From: 67-14 sp035502775
GTDB taxonomy: Bacteria > Actinomycetota > Thermoleophilia > Solirubrobacterales > 70-9
Reading direction: 5' to 3'
Assembly (NCBI GenBank): GCA_035502775.1
Contig: DATJUB010000023.1
Location: forward strand, 23,087 to 87,086
Length of the DNA: 64,000 nucleotides
Position 1 is the stretch's first letter; each line of letters begins with the position of its first letter. The notes beneath the pieces were generated by a model, which did no database searches, was not told the DNA's origin, and saw only the letters and a program-made list of their open reading frames with translations. Positions 39,772 through 48,113 of the stretch are shown piece by piece. A program made the translations under genes and the position numbers.

Positions 39772-40962
39772 TTGGGATCCATGCGTTTCAGCCGGATCGT
39801 TCCGCTCGCCGGGATGGTCACCGCGTTCTTTCTGCTGCTCGCGATCACGCTCGGCGTGAAGGACGCCGCCGCCGCGGAATCTCCCTTCAAGATCGAGTTC
39901 GACGCCAGCGACATCCAGGTCAACGTGATCAAGGACCTCCCGCTCGACGCCCTCACCACGAAGGCGTCGCTGGAAGGCACGATCGACGAGAACGGCAACG
40001 TGACCATCCCCAAGGGCGGTTTCACAATGCCCGAGCTCGGCATCACCGAGCCGGTCTCGGTCAAGGGATTCATGGGAATCGAAGGCCCCGCGACCGGCAC
40101 CTACGACGCGGCCACCGGACGGCTGGACCTCGACACCACGGCGGGACTGTGGGTATCGGTCAACGTCAAGCAGCTGATCGACGCCGCCTCCGGCCTGGGA
40201 CTCGACCTGAGCGGCTCGCTCGGCGAGTTCGGTCCCTACATCGGCCTGATCGGAAACCTGACCTGCGGGTTCTCACCGATGAACCTGCATTTCTCGACCG
40301 AACCCAACTCCCTCGCCACCGGCCAGAGATTCACCACCGGTCCGGGTGGGCCGGGTGCGATCTCGGCCGAGTGGTCGAAGCTCGGACCCTTCGCCGGCCG
40401 GACCAAGGTCCTCGGCCTGATCGATGCCTGCCAGCTGCTCCAGGATCAGCTGCCCACCCTGCTGGCCGGGCTCGGCGGCACCGAACTGGGCGGCTTCGAC
40501 ATCGGATCCCTGCTGGGCGACATCGACCTGTCCAACCTGGACGATGTCGACCTCGGCCCGAGCGCCATCACCCTGACCAGGACCAGCATCGACCCGCCCG
40601 ACCCCGGCGATCCGGGTGAACCGGGCGGACCGAAACCGACCGCCGCGAAACTGAAGCTCTCGGTGACCCCGAAGAACCGGCGGGCCAAGGCCGGCTCAAA
40701 GGTCCGCTATCGCGCCACCGTCACCAATGTCGGCGGCACCAAGGCGAGCGCGGTCAAGGTCTGCATCAAGGCGCCGAAGGCCACCGCCAGGATCAAGCGC
40801 TGCCGGGATCTCGGAACCGTGGCTCCAGGAGCCTCGAAGGTCCGGAGGTTCGACCTGAAGCTGAAGAAGGGCGCGGCTCGGCACAGCTACAGGATCGGAT
40901 TCGAAACCAGGTCGGGCACCAGCACCGCTCTGAAGGCGAACAGCCTTCTGCGAGTTCGCTAG
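39772..40962 (+). CDS. Secreted surface protein with basic C-terminal module
   Basis: About 396 residues. I took TTG 39772 because GGGAG lies six bases upstream; ATG 39781 would be 15 bases away. Signal peptide PLAGMVTAFFLLLAITLGVKDAAAA. The N-terminal domain (LEGTIDENGNVTIPKGGFTMPEL, TGTYDAATGRLDLDT) resembles parts of the proteins at 2366, 4277 and 9935. A Pro/Gly linker (DPPDPGDPGEPGGP) leads to a lysine/arginine-rich two-cysteine module (VKVCIKAPKATARIKRCRDLG). No enzyme motif or sorting signal. Wall association is inferred. Confidence 0.85.
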   Translation: MGSMRFSRIVPLAGMVTAFFLLLAITLGVKDAAAAESPFKIEFDASDIQVNVIKDLPLDALTTKASLEGTIDENGNVTIPKGGFTMPELGITEPVSVKGFMGIEGPATGTYDAATGRLDLDTTAGLWVSVNVKQLIDAASGLGLDLSGSLGEFGPYIGLIGNLTCGFSPMNLHFSTEPNSLATGQRFTTGPGGPGAISAEWSKLGPFAGRTKVLGLIDACQLLQDQLPTLLAGLGGTELGGFDIGSLLGDIDLSNLDDVDLGPSAITLTRTSIDPPDPGDPGEPGGPKPTAAKLKLSVTPKNRRAKAGSKVRYRATVTNVGGTKASAVKVCIKAPKATARIKRCRDLGTVAPGASKVRRFDLKLKKGAARHSYRIGFETRSGTSTALKANSLLRVR

Positions 40963-40968
40963 GCCGGC

Positions 40969-42939
40969 TCAGGCGACCGACATCTCGCGGGCGCTGCCGA
41001 GAACGGAAGAGAGTCCGCTGAGCAGCTGTTCGGCGAGCAGTTCCGCCTGCTTGCCGATCTCGGGCACGGCGGTCGTCTCGAGCAAGACCCCGTTTCGCAG
41101 GGGACCGATCGCGTAGATGCTGTCGCTCACATCGGCCTCCTCCCCGATCAGCGCACCGTCGAGATCGACGTCGAAACCGATCCCGAGACTGTCCGCCCTC
41201 AACAGCCCCTGAGCGAGCAGCGACCTGACCAGCGGCTGCTCCAGGTGCCGGGGATCATAGGTCGGGCCGGTGCAGTTGATCACGCGATCGACGACCAGGG
41301 GAGCACCGGGATCGACCCCGTGAAGGCGAAGATCGACCGAGACCCGAGCTCCCGACAGCTCGATGCCCCGGATCGCCCCGGCGTAGACGCGCAGGCGGCG
41401 GTTCGTCTTCAGGCGCTCCAGACCGAGCGCCACCCGGGGTGCCATGCGGTGACGATGCACACCCCAGATCCGGTTGAGATCGGTCATGAACCGCTTCTGG
41501 TCGCGACGGTCGAGCGACCGCCAAAGATCGTTGGTGATCGGGCGGAGCGAGTCGAACGCGGATCGCCAGTCCTCCCCGCGGGCGGCGGCCGAGGCGACCT
41601 CGGTGAGCAGCCTGGAGGTGAGCTCGGTGAGCGAACATCGCTCGTCCGGGACCGCGACGGGACGGCCGCGGGTCGGCATCGTGTCGCCGTGGGATCGGGG
41701 CATCAATCCGTGGCGGGAGACCGCGTAGACGGTCGGGCCGCCGACCCCGCCGAGCACCAGGGCCACGTCGACCATGGTCAGCCCGGTGCCGATCAGCAGG
41801 ACCGACTCGTCGCCGGTCGCGCGATCGAGGGCGCCGCCGAGCCAGGGATCGGCGACGTAGCGGTCACTCGCGGCGAAGTCCGGATCGAGCCCGGGAATAT
41901 CCGAGGGACGGGCGTTGCCGAGCGCCAGCACGACCTTGTCCGCCTCCACCGTCTCGCCATTGGACAGCTCGATCTCGATCCGCTCCGTTCCCGCCTCGGC
42001 TTCGGCGATCGAGACCGCCACCGCCTCGGCCCTGCGGGTCTCCAGCAGAATCCTTCCCCGGGATTCGGCCTCGGTCCGCTCCAGCAGATCGACCAGATAG
42101 CGCCCGAAGGTGTGCCGTGCCAGATACTCCCGCGGCTGGGTCTCAGGGGCCGAACGCCGCACCCACTCGAGAAAGTCGAAGGGACGGTCGGGCATCGCGA
42201 TCATCTGACCGGCGGGAACGTTCAGCCGATGGCCCTTGTGGTCGGTGCGGTAGGCCAGGCCGGGGCCGACCTCCTCGGCCTTCTCGATCAGGACGATCCG
42301 CAGGCCGGGCGCCGAACGGCGCATCAGCTGGACGGCGGTGAGCACTCCGGAGGCCCCGCCGCCGATCACCGCGATCGTCGCCTTCGGCTCGGGAGGGGCC
42401 GCTCCGGCGATCGGGGATGGATCCGGGATCGGTTCGGGTGGGAGATGGCCGTGAAGGCGCGAGTACCGGCTGCGGTAGAAGAGCAGCGGCGAGCGTTCCT
42501 CTACCTCGTCGATCGTGATCTCGGTGACCTCCCCGACCACGATCTCGTGGTCTCCGCCATCGGCCAGGCTGTGGGTTTCGCACCGGATATGGCCCAGCGT
42601 CTCCGGAAGCAGCGGCGGCAGATCGCCGTCCTCGATCAGCTCGACGCCGGCGAGCTTGCCGGGTCCCCCCTTCGAGGCGAACCTGGTCGAGTGTGCCGAC
42701 TGGTGCTCGGCGAGGATGTTGATCGCGAACCGTCCGGTGGCCCGGATCGCGGCGAGCGTGTCGCTGTCACGGGCCAGGCAGACCAGGACCAGTGGCGGAT
42801 TCATCGAGACCGAGGTCAGCGAGTTGGCGGTGACCGCCATGGGACGGCCGTCCTCACCCCGAGTCGTGACCACCGAGATGCCGGTGGCGAAATTCCCCAT
42901 CGCCCGACGCAGGCGCGGGCCCATCCGGTCTTCGCTCAC
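40969..42939 (-). CDS. Fusion of flavin-reductase domain and FAD/NAD(P)-binding oxidoreductase
   Basis: About 656 residues from GTG 42939, which overlaps the upstream stop (GTGA). Residues 1-170 are a flavin_reductase-type (FMN-binding split barrel) domain: MGNFATGISVVTTRGEDGRPMAVTANSLTSVSMNPPLVLVCL. After a Pro-rich linker comes a FAD-binding FAD_NAD_binding_9 domain (IAVIGGGASGVLTAVQLMRR, GPGLAYRTDHKGHRLNVPAGQM, second dinucleotide site VLLIGTGLTMVDVAL). The fusion would make reduced flavin and use it or pass it on. It is co-transcribed with an SsuE-like reductase, so a role in sulfonate or siderophore-like oxidation is plausible but unproven. Confidence 0.88.
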   Translation of the reverse strand: MSEDRMGPRLRRAMGNFATGISVVTTRGEDGRPMAVTANSLTSVSMNPPLVLVCLARDSDTLAAIRATGRFAINILAEHQSAHSTRFASKGGPGKLAGVELIEDGDLPPLLPETLGHIRCETHSLADGGDHEIVVGEVTEITIDEVEERSPLLFYRSRYSRLHGHLPPEPIPDPSPIAGAAPPEPKATIAVIGGGASGVLTAVQLMRRSAPGLRIVLIEKAEEVGPGLAYRTDHKGHRLNVPAGQMIAMPDRPFDFLEWVRRSAPETQPREYLARHTFGRYLVDLLERTEAESRGRILLETRRAEAVAVSIAEAEAGTERIEIELSNGETVEADKVVLALGNARPSDIPGLDPDFAASDRYVADPWLGGALDRATGDESVLLIGTGLTMVDVALVLGGVGGPTVYAVSRHGLMPRSHGDTMPTRGRPVAVPDERCSLTELTSRLLTEVASAAARGEDWRSAFDSLRPITNDLWRSLDRRDQKRFMTDLNRIWGVHRHRMAPRVALGLERLKTNRRLRVYAGAIRGIELSGARVSVDLRLHGVDPGAPLVVDRVINCTGPTYDPRHLEQPLVRSLLAQGLLRADSLGIGFDVDLDGALIGEEADVSDSIYAIGPLRNGVLLETTAVPEIGKQAELLAEQLLSGLSSVLGSAREMSVA

Positions 42940-43463
42940 GCGGGGACCCCGGCGAGCCAGCTGCTGCTGCGCTCGAGCCACGCGGTGACCAGGCCCTCAC
43001 TGCCGAGGGCCGCGTACTCGGCCTCCAGTGCGACCAGGGATGGGGTCGGGCAGGTGGCACCGAGCTCCAGCAGGGCGGGGCGCAGGTGAACGTCGGCGGC
43101 GAGGGCATGCCTCGCCTGGCGGGCGATCATCAGCGGGATCGCGGTCTTGTCGAGCAGGGCCGCTTCGGGCAGGCCGTCGAGGAAGATCTTCAGCAGGCCG
43201 GCGTAGCTGCCCATGACCGTCGGGCTCGCCGCGATCACCACCTGCGCGCCGAGCACCAGCTCGGTCAGCGCCTGGTCGTATCCGGTGCGGTCCAGCTCCA
43301 GGTCGATCAGGTCGATCGCGACGGCCGGTGCCGGCCCCAGCTGGGACGCGAGCCCGTCGGCGACCCCTGTCGCCAGACGCAGCGTGCGGCTGTCCCGCCG
43401 GGGATTGCCGACTATCGCGATGACGTTGGGCTGGAAACCGGGATGAAGCAGTTTGTCGGTCAT
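42936..43463 (-). CDS. NADPH-dependent FMN reductase (SsuE-like)
   Basis: About 175 residues with a flavodoxin-like fold: VIAIVGNPRRDSRTLRLATGVADGL at the N-terminus binds FMN phosphate, ASPTVMGSYAGLLKIFLDGL is the family motif, and an SsuE-type helix follows. It supplies FMNH2 to two-component monooxygenases, such as the SsuD encoded about 7 kb away. First gene of a two-gene operon with the fusion oxidoreductase. A large hairpin and an inverted repeat lie in its leader and promoter. Confidence 0.9.
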   Translation of the reverse strand: MTDKLLHPGFQPNVIAIVGNPRRDSRTLRLATGVADGLASQLGPAPAVAIDLIDLELDRTGYDQALTELVLGAQVVIAASPTVMGSYAGLLKIFLDGLPEAALLDKTAIPLMIARQARHALAADVHLRPALLELGATCPTPSLVALEAEYAALGSEGLVTAWLERSSSWLAGVPA

Positions 43464-43502
43464 AGCTGGAGTCCTGGATCTCGTCGTTGCCGGATTGGGA
43501 AG

Positions 43503-43612
43503 GGGGCGGAATCGCTAGCCACGATTCCGCCCCTCTGTCCCATGCGTCCAACTGGGCCGTCTAGCCCACCGCCCAGTGGGAATGCGATCTAGACATTATT
43601 GAGTTTGTCTAG
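43503..43612 (-). promoter_or_regulatory. Regulatory region of the FMN-reductase operon
   Basis: CTAGACA (43589-43595) and TGTCTAG (43606-43612) form a perfect inverted repeat with a 10-base spacer, suited to a dimeric repressor. It overlaps a candidate minus-strand promoter (TTGATC-N18-AATAAT near 43624-43595). Downstream in the leader, a 12-bp perfect hairpin (43503-43533, GGGGCGGAATCG / CGATTCCGCCCC) lies before the gene. It lacks a T tract. The rest of 43464-43714 holds nothing else clear. Confidence 0.5.
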
Positions 43613-43714
43613 TCGTTTGATCAACATACATGATTTTGAAATCGGCGTTGCGTGACGTCGATCAATTAGCGATAACTTGCGGGCTCCGATCGGTGTGCGG
43701 TCGGCCAACGACTC

Positions 43715-44953
43715 ATGCGAAGAGCCACAGCCGTCATCCTGATCGTCCTGTGCGCCGGCCCGCTCGCGGCCTGCGGCGATGACCCCGGCGAAGAGACGAC
43801 CAGCACCCTCCGCGTCTACGTGAGCGCGCCGATGAAGGGCGGACGGGGCGGCGAAGACACCGCGAGCGCGGTCAAGATCGCGGTCGAGAACGCCGGTGGC
43901 ACGGTCGACTCCGCGGCGATCGACGTGGTCGCCCTGAACGACTCCGCCCCCGACGGGGCCTTCGATCCGAAGCTGGTCCGCGACAACGCTCTGCGGGCGG
44001 CGCGGGACGATCGTGCGATCGCCTACATCGGCGAATTCGATTCCGGCGGCACCGAGTTGGCGATGCCGATCCTGAACCGCGCCGGAATCCTCCACGTCTC
44101 CTCCGGATCGACCGCCCTCAAGCTGACCAAGCCCAGTCCGGCCGAGGGCGAGCGCCTGCGCCCCACCGGGGTGACGACCTTCGGGCGGGTCGTACCCAAC
44201 GACATGGTCCAGGCCGGAGCGCTCGAGGAATTCATGCATCAGGAGAGCGTGGCGACCGCCTACGTGGTCGACGATGGCGGCACCTACGGGGTCGGCCTGC
44301 GGCGCCTTTTCGAGAAGGCGGCGACCGCCACCGGGATCAAGGTGATCGAAGGACCGCGAGTCAGCGCGCGCACCGAGTTCGGCAACCTCGCCGAAAAGAT
44401 CTCCCGGGCGGACCCGAACGCCCTGCTCTACGCGGGATCGGATCTGGAACTCGCCTTCAGCCTGTTCGAATCGGTCCACCGGACCAACGGGCACATCAAG
44501 CTGTTCGGAGGGGACGGTCTCGCGCTTTCCGGCTTCCTCACCACCCTGGGGCCGATCGAGCTCGACACCTATGTCACCGCGCCGCAGTTGCCGGCCGGCA
44601 ACTACGCCCGCAGCGGCGAGGACTTCCTCGACGGGTTCCGTGACGAGTTCGGACGCGACGCGGAACCGATGTCCGTATTCGGCTACGAGGCCGGTGCCGC
44701 GGTGATGGACTCGATCCGGCGCGGGGTTCGCGGCGACATCTCCACCGACGCGATCTCGACCCTCCGCACCGGGACCCGCGAGGCGTTCTTCGACATCACC
44801 GAAAGGGCCTCACCACTCGGCAGCTACTCGATCGACGTCAACGGCGACACCACCCTTCCCTTCTACGGCGCCTACCGGGTCGAGAACGGCGAGCTCGTGC
44901 TCGGCCGCACCATCGACGTGCCCGTGTCGATCCTCCAGGAGCTCGACCAGTGA
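43715..44953 (+). CDS. Substrate-binding lipoprotein, branched-chain amino acid type
   Basis: About 412 residues. Lipobox in AVILIVLCAGPLAACGDD. The body follows the Peripla_BP_6 fold: VYVSAPMKGGRGGEDTASAVKIAVENAGG, AYIGEFDSGGTELAMPILNRAGILHVSSGSTALKL, ATAYVVDDGGTYGVGLRRLFEKAA. No permease or ATPase is adjacent, so it may serve a distant transporter or act as a sensor. Its stop overlaps the start of a DUF4239 membrane protein, which suggests a joint function. Confidence 0.88.
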   Translation: MRRATAVILIVLCAGPLAACGDDPGEETTSTLRVYVSAPMKGGRGGEDTASAVKIAVENAGGTVDSAAIDVVALNDSAPDGAFDPKLVRDNALRAARDDRAIAYIGEFDSGGTELAMPILNRAGILHVSSGSTALKLTKPSPAEGERLRPTGVTTFGRVVPNDMVQAGALEEFMHQESVATAYVVDDGGTYGVGLRRLFEKAATATGIKVIEGPRVSARTEFGNLAEKISRADPNALLYAGSDLELAFSLFESVHRTNGHIKLFGGDGLALSGFLTTLGPIELDTYVTAPQLPAGNYARSGEDFLDGFRDEFGRDAEPMSVFGYEAGAAVMDSIRRGVRGDISTDAISTLRTGTREAFFDITERASPLGSYSIDVNGDTTLPFYGAYRVENGELVLGRTIDVPVSILQELDQ

Positions 44954-45738
44954 CCATTCTCGCCAGCCTCGCGATCCTCGCGATCAGCTCGATCGTGACC
45001 GCGATCCTGATCTGGGGTGTGCGCCGATTCGTGCCGGCGGGACTGCGCGGGCGCGAAGAGCGGCGCGGCATGGTCTTCGCCTTCTGCGGAGTCCTCTACG
45101 CGCTGGTCATCGGATTCGTGCTCGCTTTCGCGCTCGAGGGCTACCAGACCGCCGAATCCGAGGCGGGCGCCGAAGCGGGTTCCGTCACCGCCCTCTCACG
45201 TGCCGCCACACTGTTCGAAGCCGAAGATCGCGACCGGATCGGCCACGAACTGATCTGCTACTCGCGGGCCGTGATCTACGACGAGTGGCCGCGCATGTCG
45301 GACGGTGAGCGATCCGAGCTGGCCGACGCCGCGACCGACCGCCTGTTCCAGTCCTTCGGGGGCCTCGGCCGTCACAACCCCGACGATGCCGCGCTGTCCA
45401 GCTCCCTGGATCAGGTGCGAAAACTCGGCGAGGCCCGGGACGCCCGCCTGCTCAAGAGCGAGCAGTACCTGCCACCGATGTTCTGGGTCTTCATGATCTT
45501 CGGCGGGCTGATGCTGACCGCCTACGCGACGATCCTCGCCGGAAACGAACGACGGCTGGGGCAGGCGATCTACATTCTGCCGGTGACTCTGCTGCTGCTC
45601 TGCTCGATCTATCTCGTGGCCGTGTTCGAGCAGCCCTTCCGCGGGCCCAACGCGCTCCAGCCCCAAGCGATGGAGGTCGCGCTGCAGTCGGTCACCGAGT
45701 TCGTGCCCGACCCGCGCGCGAACCGGCCCTGTCCCTGA
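44950..45738 (+). CDS. DUF4239 membrane protein
   Basis: About 262 residues, start GTG 44950 overlapping the previous stop. Membrane segments near residues 3-20, 40-56 (VFAFCGVLYALVIGFVLAFAL), 180-200 (FWVFMIFGGLMLTAYATIL) and 211-230 (AIYILPVTLLLLCSIYLVAV). The middle is soluble and helical. This arrangement fits DUF4239, sometimes called bestrophin-like, of unknown role. Probably works with the binding lipoprotein encoded just before it. Confidence 0.85.
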   Translation: MTILASLAILAISSIVTAILIWGVRRFVPAGLRGREERRGMVFAFCGVLYALVIGFVLAFALEGYQTAESEAGAEAGSVTALSRAATLFEAEDRDRIGHELICYSRAVIYDEWPRMSDGERSELADAATDRLFQSFGGLGRHNPDDAALSSSLDQVRKLGEARDARLLKSEQYLPPMFWVFMIFGGLMLTAYATILAGNERRLGQAIYILPVTLLLLCSIYLVAVFEQPFRGPNALQPQAMEVALQSVTEFVPDPRANRPCP

Positions 45739-45751
45739 ATACGCTTAGCCG

Positions 45752-46156
45752 ATGCCGACCCCGGGTTCCATCCACGGCCTCGTGCCCTTCGCCCATTCCG
45801 AGGACATCGCGGCCTCGATCTCCTTCTACGAGGGGCTCGGCTTCGAGATCATCGAGACATTCGAACCGCATGGCCGCCTCACGTGGTGCATGCTTCGAAG
45901 CGGCCGGGCCCTGCTGATGCTCGCCGCGGCCGACTCGCCGATCGACCGCACCAGACAGGGAGTGCTCTTCTACCTCTACACCGAGGATCTCGCCTCATTT
46001 CACGATTCGCTCGACGGCGAGCAGGTCGTCTTCGGGGAGATCGAGTCCGGCCCGACCGGGCTACTCCAGTTCCGGATCGATGATCCCGACGGCTACTGCC
46101 TGATGGTGGCCGAGGTTTCCGCCGCCGACTTCGACGGCGGCACCGGCGCCGGCTGA
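45752..46156 (+). CDS. VOC-family (glyoxalase/bleomycin-resistance-like) protein
   Basis: About 134 residues. One VOC module pair: GLVPFAHSEDIAASISFYEGLGFEIIETFEPHGRLTWCML and GVLFYLYTEDLASFHD...GLLQFRIDDPDGYCLMVAE. Possible metal ligands His10 and Glu near the end of each half. It may bind a small molecule or catalyse an isomerisation; the substrate cannot be told. Its last 96 bases overlap the convergent fabI gene, whose C-terminus appears extended. Confidence 0.85.
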   Translation: MPTPGSIHGLVPFAHSEDIAASISFYEGLGFEIIETFEPHGRLTWCMLRSGRALLMLAAADSPIDRTRQGVLFYLYTEDLASFHDSLDGEQVVFGEIESGPTGLLQFRIDDPDGYCLMVAEVSAADFDGGTGAG

Positions 46157-46951
46157 TCCGCCGGCCGGCCGGGACGCCGCGCCGACCGCGTGGAACCCGC
46201 CGTCGACGTGGATGATCTCCCCCGAGATCGCACGGGAAAGGTCGGAGAAGAGGAAACAGACCGTGTCGGCCACCGGGTAGGGGTCCCGGTCGTCCCAGCC
46301 GAGCGGCGCCTGGTCCCGCCACTGCCCGGCCAGATCGGAGAAGCCCGGCACGCCGCTCGCCGCGGCCGTGCCGATCGGACCGGCCGAGACCAGATTCACC
46401 CGGTTCCCGGCCGTGCCCAGGTCGCGGGCGAGATACCGGCCGGTCGACTCCAGGGCCGCCTTGGCGACCCCCATCCAGTCGTAGGACGGCCAGGCGACGG
46501 TCGCGTCGAAATCGAGCCCGACCAAGGAACCGCCTCCCTCGCTGTCGGTGCCGCCGAACAGCGGTCCCAGCGCCTCGGCCAGCGCCTTGAAGGAGAAGGC
46601 GCTGGTCTCGAAAGCCTGGAGGGCGCTGGCGCGTGGGGCGCCGAGAAAGTTCCCGCCGAGAGCGTCGGCCGGAGCGTGGGCGATCGCGTGAAGCGCGGCG
46701 TCGACACCGTCCCATCTCCGGCTCAGTTCGGTGGGCAGCGCCTCCAGATCATCGTCGCTGTTGACGTCGAGTTCGATCACGTCGACCGGCCGGGGCAGGC
46801 GGACCGCCGCCCTCTCGGTCATTCGCCGCACCCGGCCGAAACTGGTCAGGATCACCTCGGCACCGAGCTCCTGGGCCCGCTCGGCGACCGCGAAGGCGAT
46901 GCTGCGGCGGTTGACGACACCGGTGATCAGGATCCGCTTTCCGGCCAGCAT
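46061..46951 (-). CDS. fabI: Enoyl-[acyl-carrier-protein] reductase
   Basis: About 296 residues. SDR fold of the FabI/InhA type: KRILITGVVNRRSIAFAVAERAQELGA (NADH site), ALHAIAHAPADALGG, catalytic Tyr and Lys in PSYDWMGVAKAALEST, SAGPIGTAAASG and ISGEIIHVDGGFHAVG. It reduces enoyl-ACP in the last step of each elongation cycle and would be the triclosan/isoniazid target type. The C-terminal 30 residues (Gly/Ala-rich) go beyond the family end and overlap the VOC gene. Last gene of the FAS-II operon. Confidence 0.92.
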   Translation of the reverse strand: MLAGKRILITGVVNRRSIAFAVAERAQELGAEVILTSFGRVRRMTERAAVRLPRPVDVIELDVNSDDDLEALPTELSRRWDGVDAALHAIAHAPADALGGNFLGAPRASALQAFETSAFSFKALAEALGPLFGGTDSEGGGSLVGLDFDATVAWPSYDWMGVAKAALESTGRYLARDLGTAGNRVNLVSAGPIGTAAASGVPGFSDLAGQWRDQAPLGWDDRDPYPVADTVCFLFSDLSRAISGEIIHVDGGFHAVGAASRPAGGSAGAGAAVEVGGGNLGHHQAVAVGIIDPELE

Positions 46952-47451
46952 CAGAGGTACACCGGCTCCGAGACCGTCCCCTGATCCGGTGAGGCGGATG
47001 CTTCACCGCCGGACCGCCGCCAGACGATCTCGGCGTCGGCGCGCACGACCAGCTGATCCCGCTGGTTCTTGACCTTCCAGAGAAACCTGACCAGCCCCGA
47101 CTCACCGTCCAGCGCCTTCACCCCCTTGACCTTCGCGTCAAGGGTGATCGTGTCCCCGATCTGAACCGGACGCTTGAAGACGACCCGATCGAAGCCGCGC
47201 AGCGCCACGACCCGCTCGGGGTCGATCGGTGCCAGCCCGACCGAGTAGGAGAGCAGCAGCATGCCGTGGGCGATGCGGCCGCCGAAGCGCGACCGCGCTG
47301 CCCACTCGGCGTCGGTGTGCAGCGGATGGTGATCGCCGGTCAGCCCGGAGAATCCGGTGAGGTCCGATTCGGTGATCGTGCGGCCGTAGGTCTCGAAGCT
47401 CTCGCCCACCGCCAGATCGTCGAATCCGGCCGAGAAGAGCCCATCGTTCAT
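46951..47451 (-). CDS. MaoC-like hot-dog dehydratase
   Basis: About 166 residues from ATG 47451 (overlaps the SGNH gene stop). MaoC_dehydratas fold: SFETYGRTITESDLTGFSGLTGDHHPLHTD with the catalytic Asp and His, FGGRIAHGMLLLSYSVGL (the hydratase motif), then strands of the second half. In a fab operon without fabZ or fabA it is the obvious candidate for 3-hydroxyacyl-ACP dehydratase, as HadB is in mycobacteria. That assignment is inference from context. Confidence 0.88.
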   Translation of the reverse strand: MNDGLFSAGFDDLAVGESFETYGRTITESDLTGFSGLTGDHHPLHTDAEWAARSRFGGRIAHGMLLLSYSVGLAPIDPERVVALRGFDRVVFKRPVQIGDTITLDAKVKGVKALDGESGLVRFLWKVKNQRDQLVVRADAEIVWRRSGGEASASPDQGTVSEPVYL

Positions 47452-48113
47452 CGCCAAAGTTTCTGCCTCCTGATGCTGGTGGTCTGGATCGAGAAGTTCT
47501 TTCCGAGCGCCCACCGGAACTCGTCGGCGGCGTGACGGTGTCCCGCCGGCGACGGATGCAGCCCGTCCGGCTCGAAGTTGGCCGGATCCTGGATGCCCGG
47601 GTGATCCACGGTCTCCAGGCAGGGCACCACCCTCGCCGCGGAGACCTCGCGGATGGCCAGGTTGAGATCGCGCATCCCGTCCTTGATCCGCTCCTGTGTG
47701 CGCGGACCGATCCCCTCCAGGCGCCAGCCTTCGGGATAGGTCGCGGTCAGGATCGCCACTCCGGGCAGCGCCCTGCGCAGCCGGTCCAACATCAATTCGA
47801 ACCGGCCGGTGAAGGTGTCGATGTCGGGCCGCAGATTGAGGATCACGTCGTTGGCGCCGCAGACCAGGGTGACCAGGTCCGCCCGGGCGACGATCGCGCC
47901 GGGAACCTGCCCGAGGATCTCGTGACTGTCGGCACCGTCCCGCGCCAGGTTCACGTACTCGAGGCCGGGATTCTCCTCCCGCAGTCCCGCCGCCACGAGA
48001 TCGGCCCAGCGCAGTTGAGGTTCGCAGCCGTTGCCGGCCGTGAAGCTGTCCCCGAGGGCCACGTAGCTGGAGACTTCGCGGTGACGCTTCGGCCCGAACA
48101 GCTGGGAGATCAT
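47448..48113 (-). CDS. SGNH/GDSL-family hydrolase
   Basis: About 221 residues. Block I YVALGDSFTAGNG with the nucleophile Ser, block II Gly in NLARDGADSHEI, block III VCGANDVILN (Gly and Asn of the oxyanion hole), block V DGLHPSPAGH with catalytic Asp and His. No signal peptide, so it acts in the cytoplasm. Overlaps both neighbours by four bases in the FAS operon. It could be an acyl-thioesterase or lysophospholipase that releases or edits acyl chains. Confidence 0.9.
   Translation of the reverse strand: MISQLFGPKRHREVSSYVALGDSFTAGNGCEPQLRWADLVAAGLREENPGLEYVNLARDGADSHEILGQVPGAIVARADLVTLVCGANDVILNLRPDIDTFTGRFELMLDRLRRALPGVAILTATYPEGWRLEGIGPRTQERIKDGMRDLNLAIREVSAARVVPCLETVDHPGIQDPANFEPDGLHPSPAGHRHAADEFRWALGKNFSIQTTSIRRQKLWR

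Noticed and set aside
38796..40619. Plus-strand frame of 607 codons across the GST-like and secreted-protein genes
   Set aside because: It spans a gene boundary and is antisense to a clear GST-family gene; no domain.
41245..43089. Plus-strand frame of 614 codons
   Set aside because: Antisense to the flavin-reductase/FAD oxidoreductase fusion, which has clear cofactor motifs.
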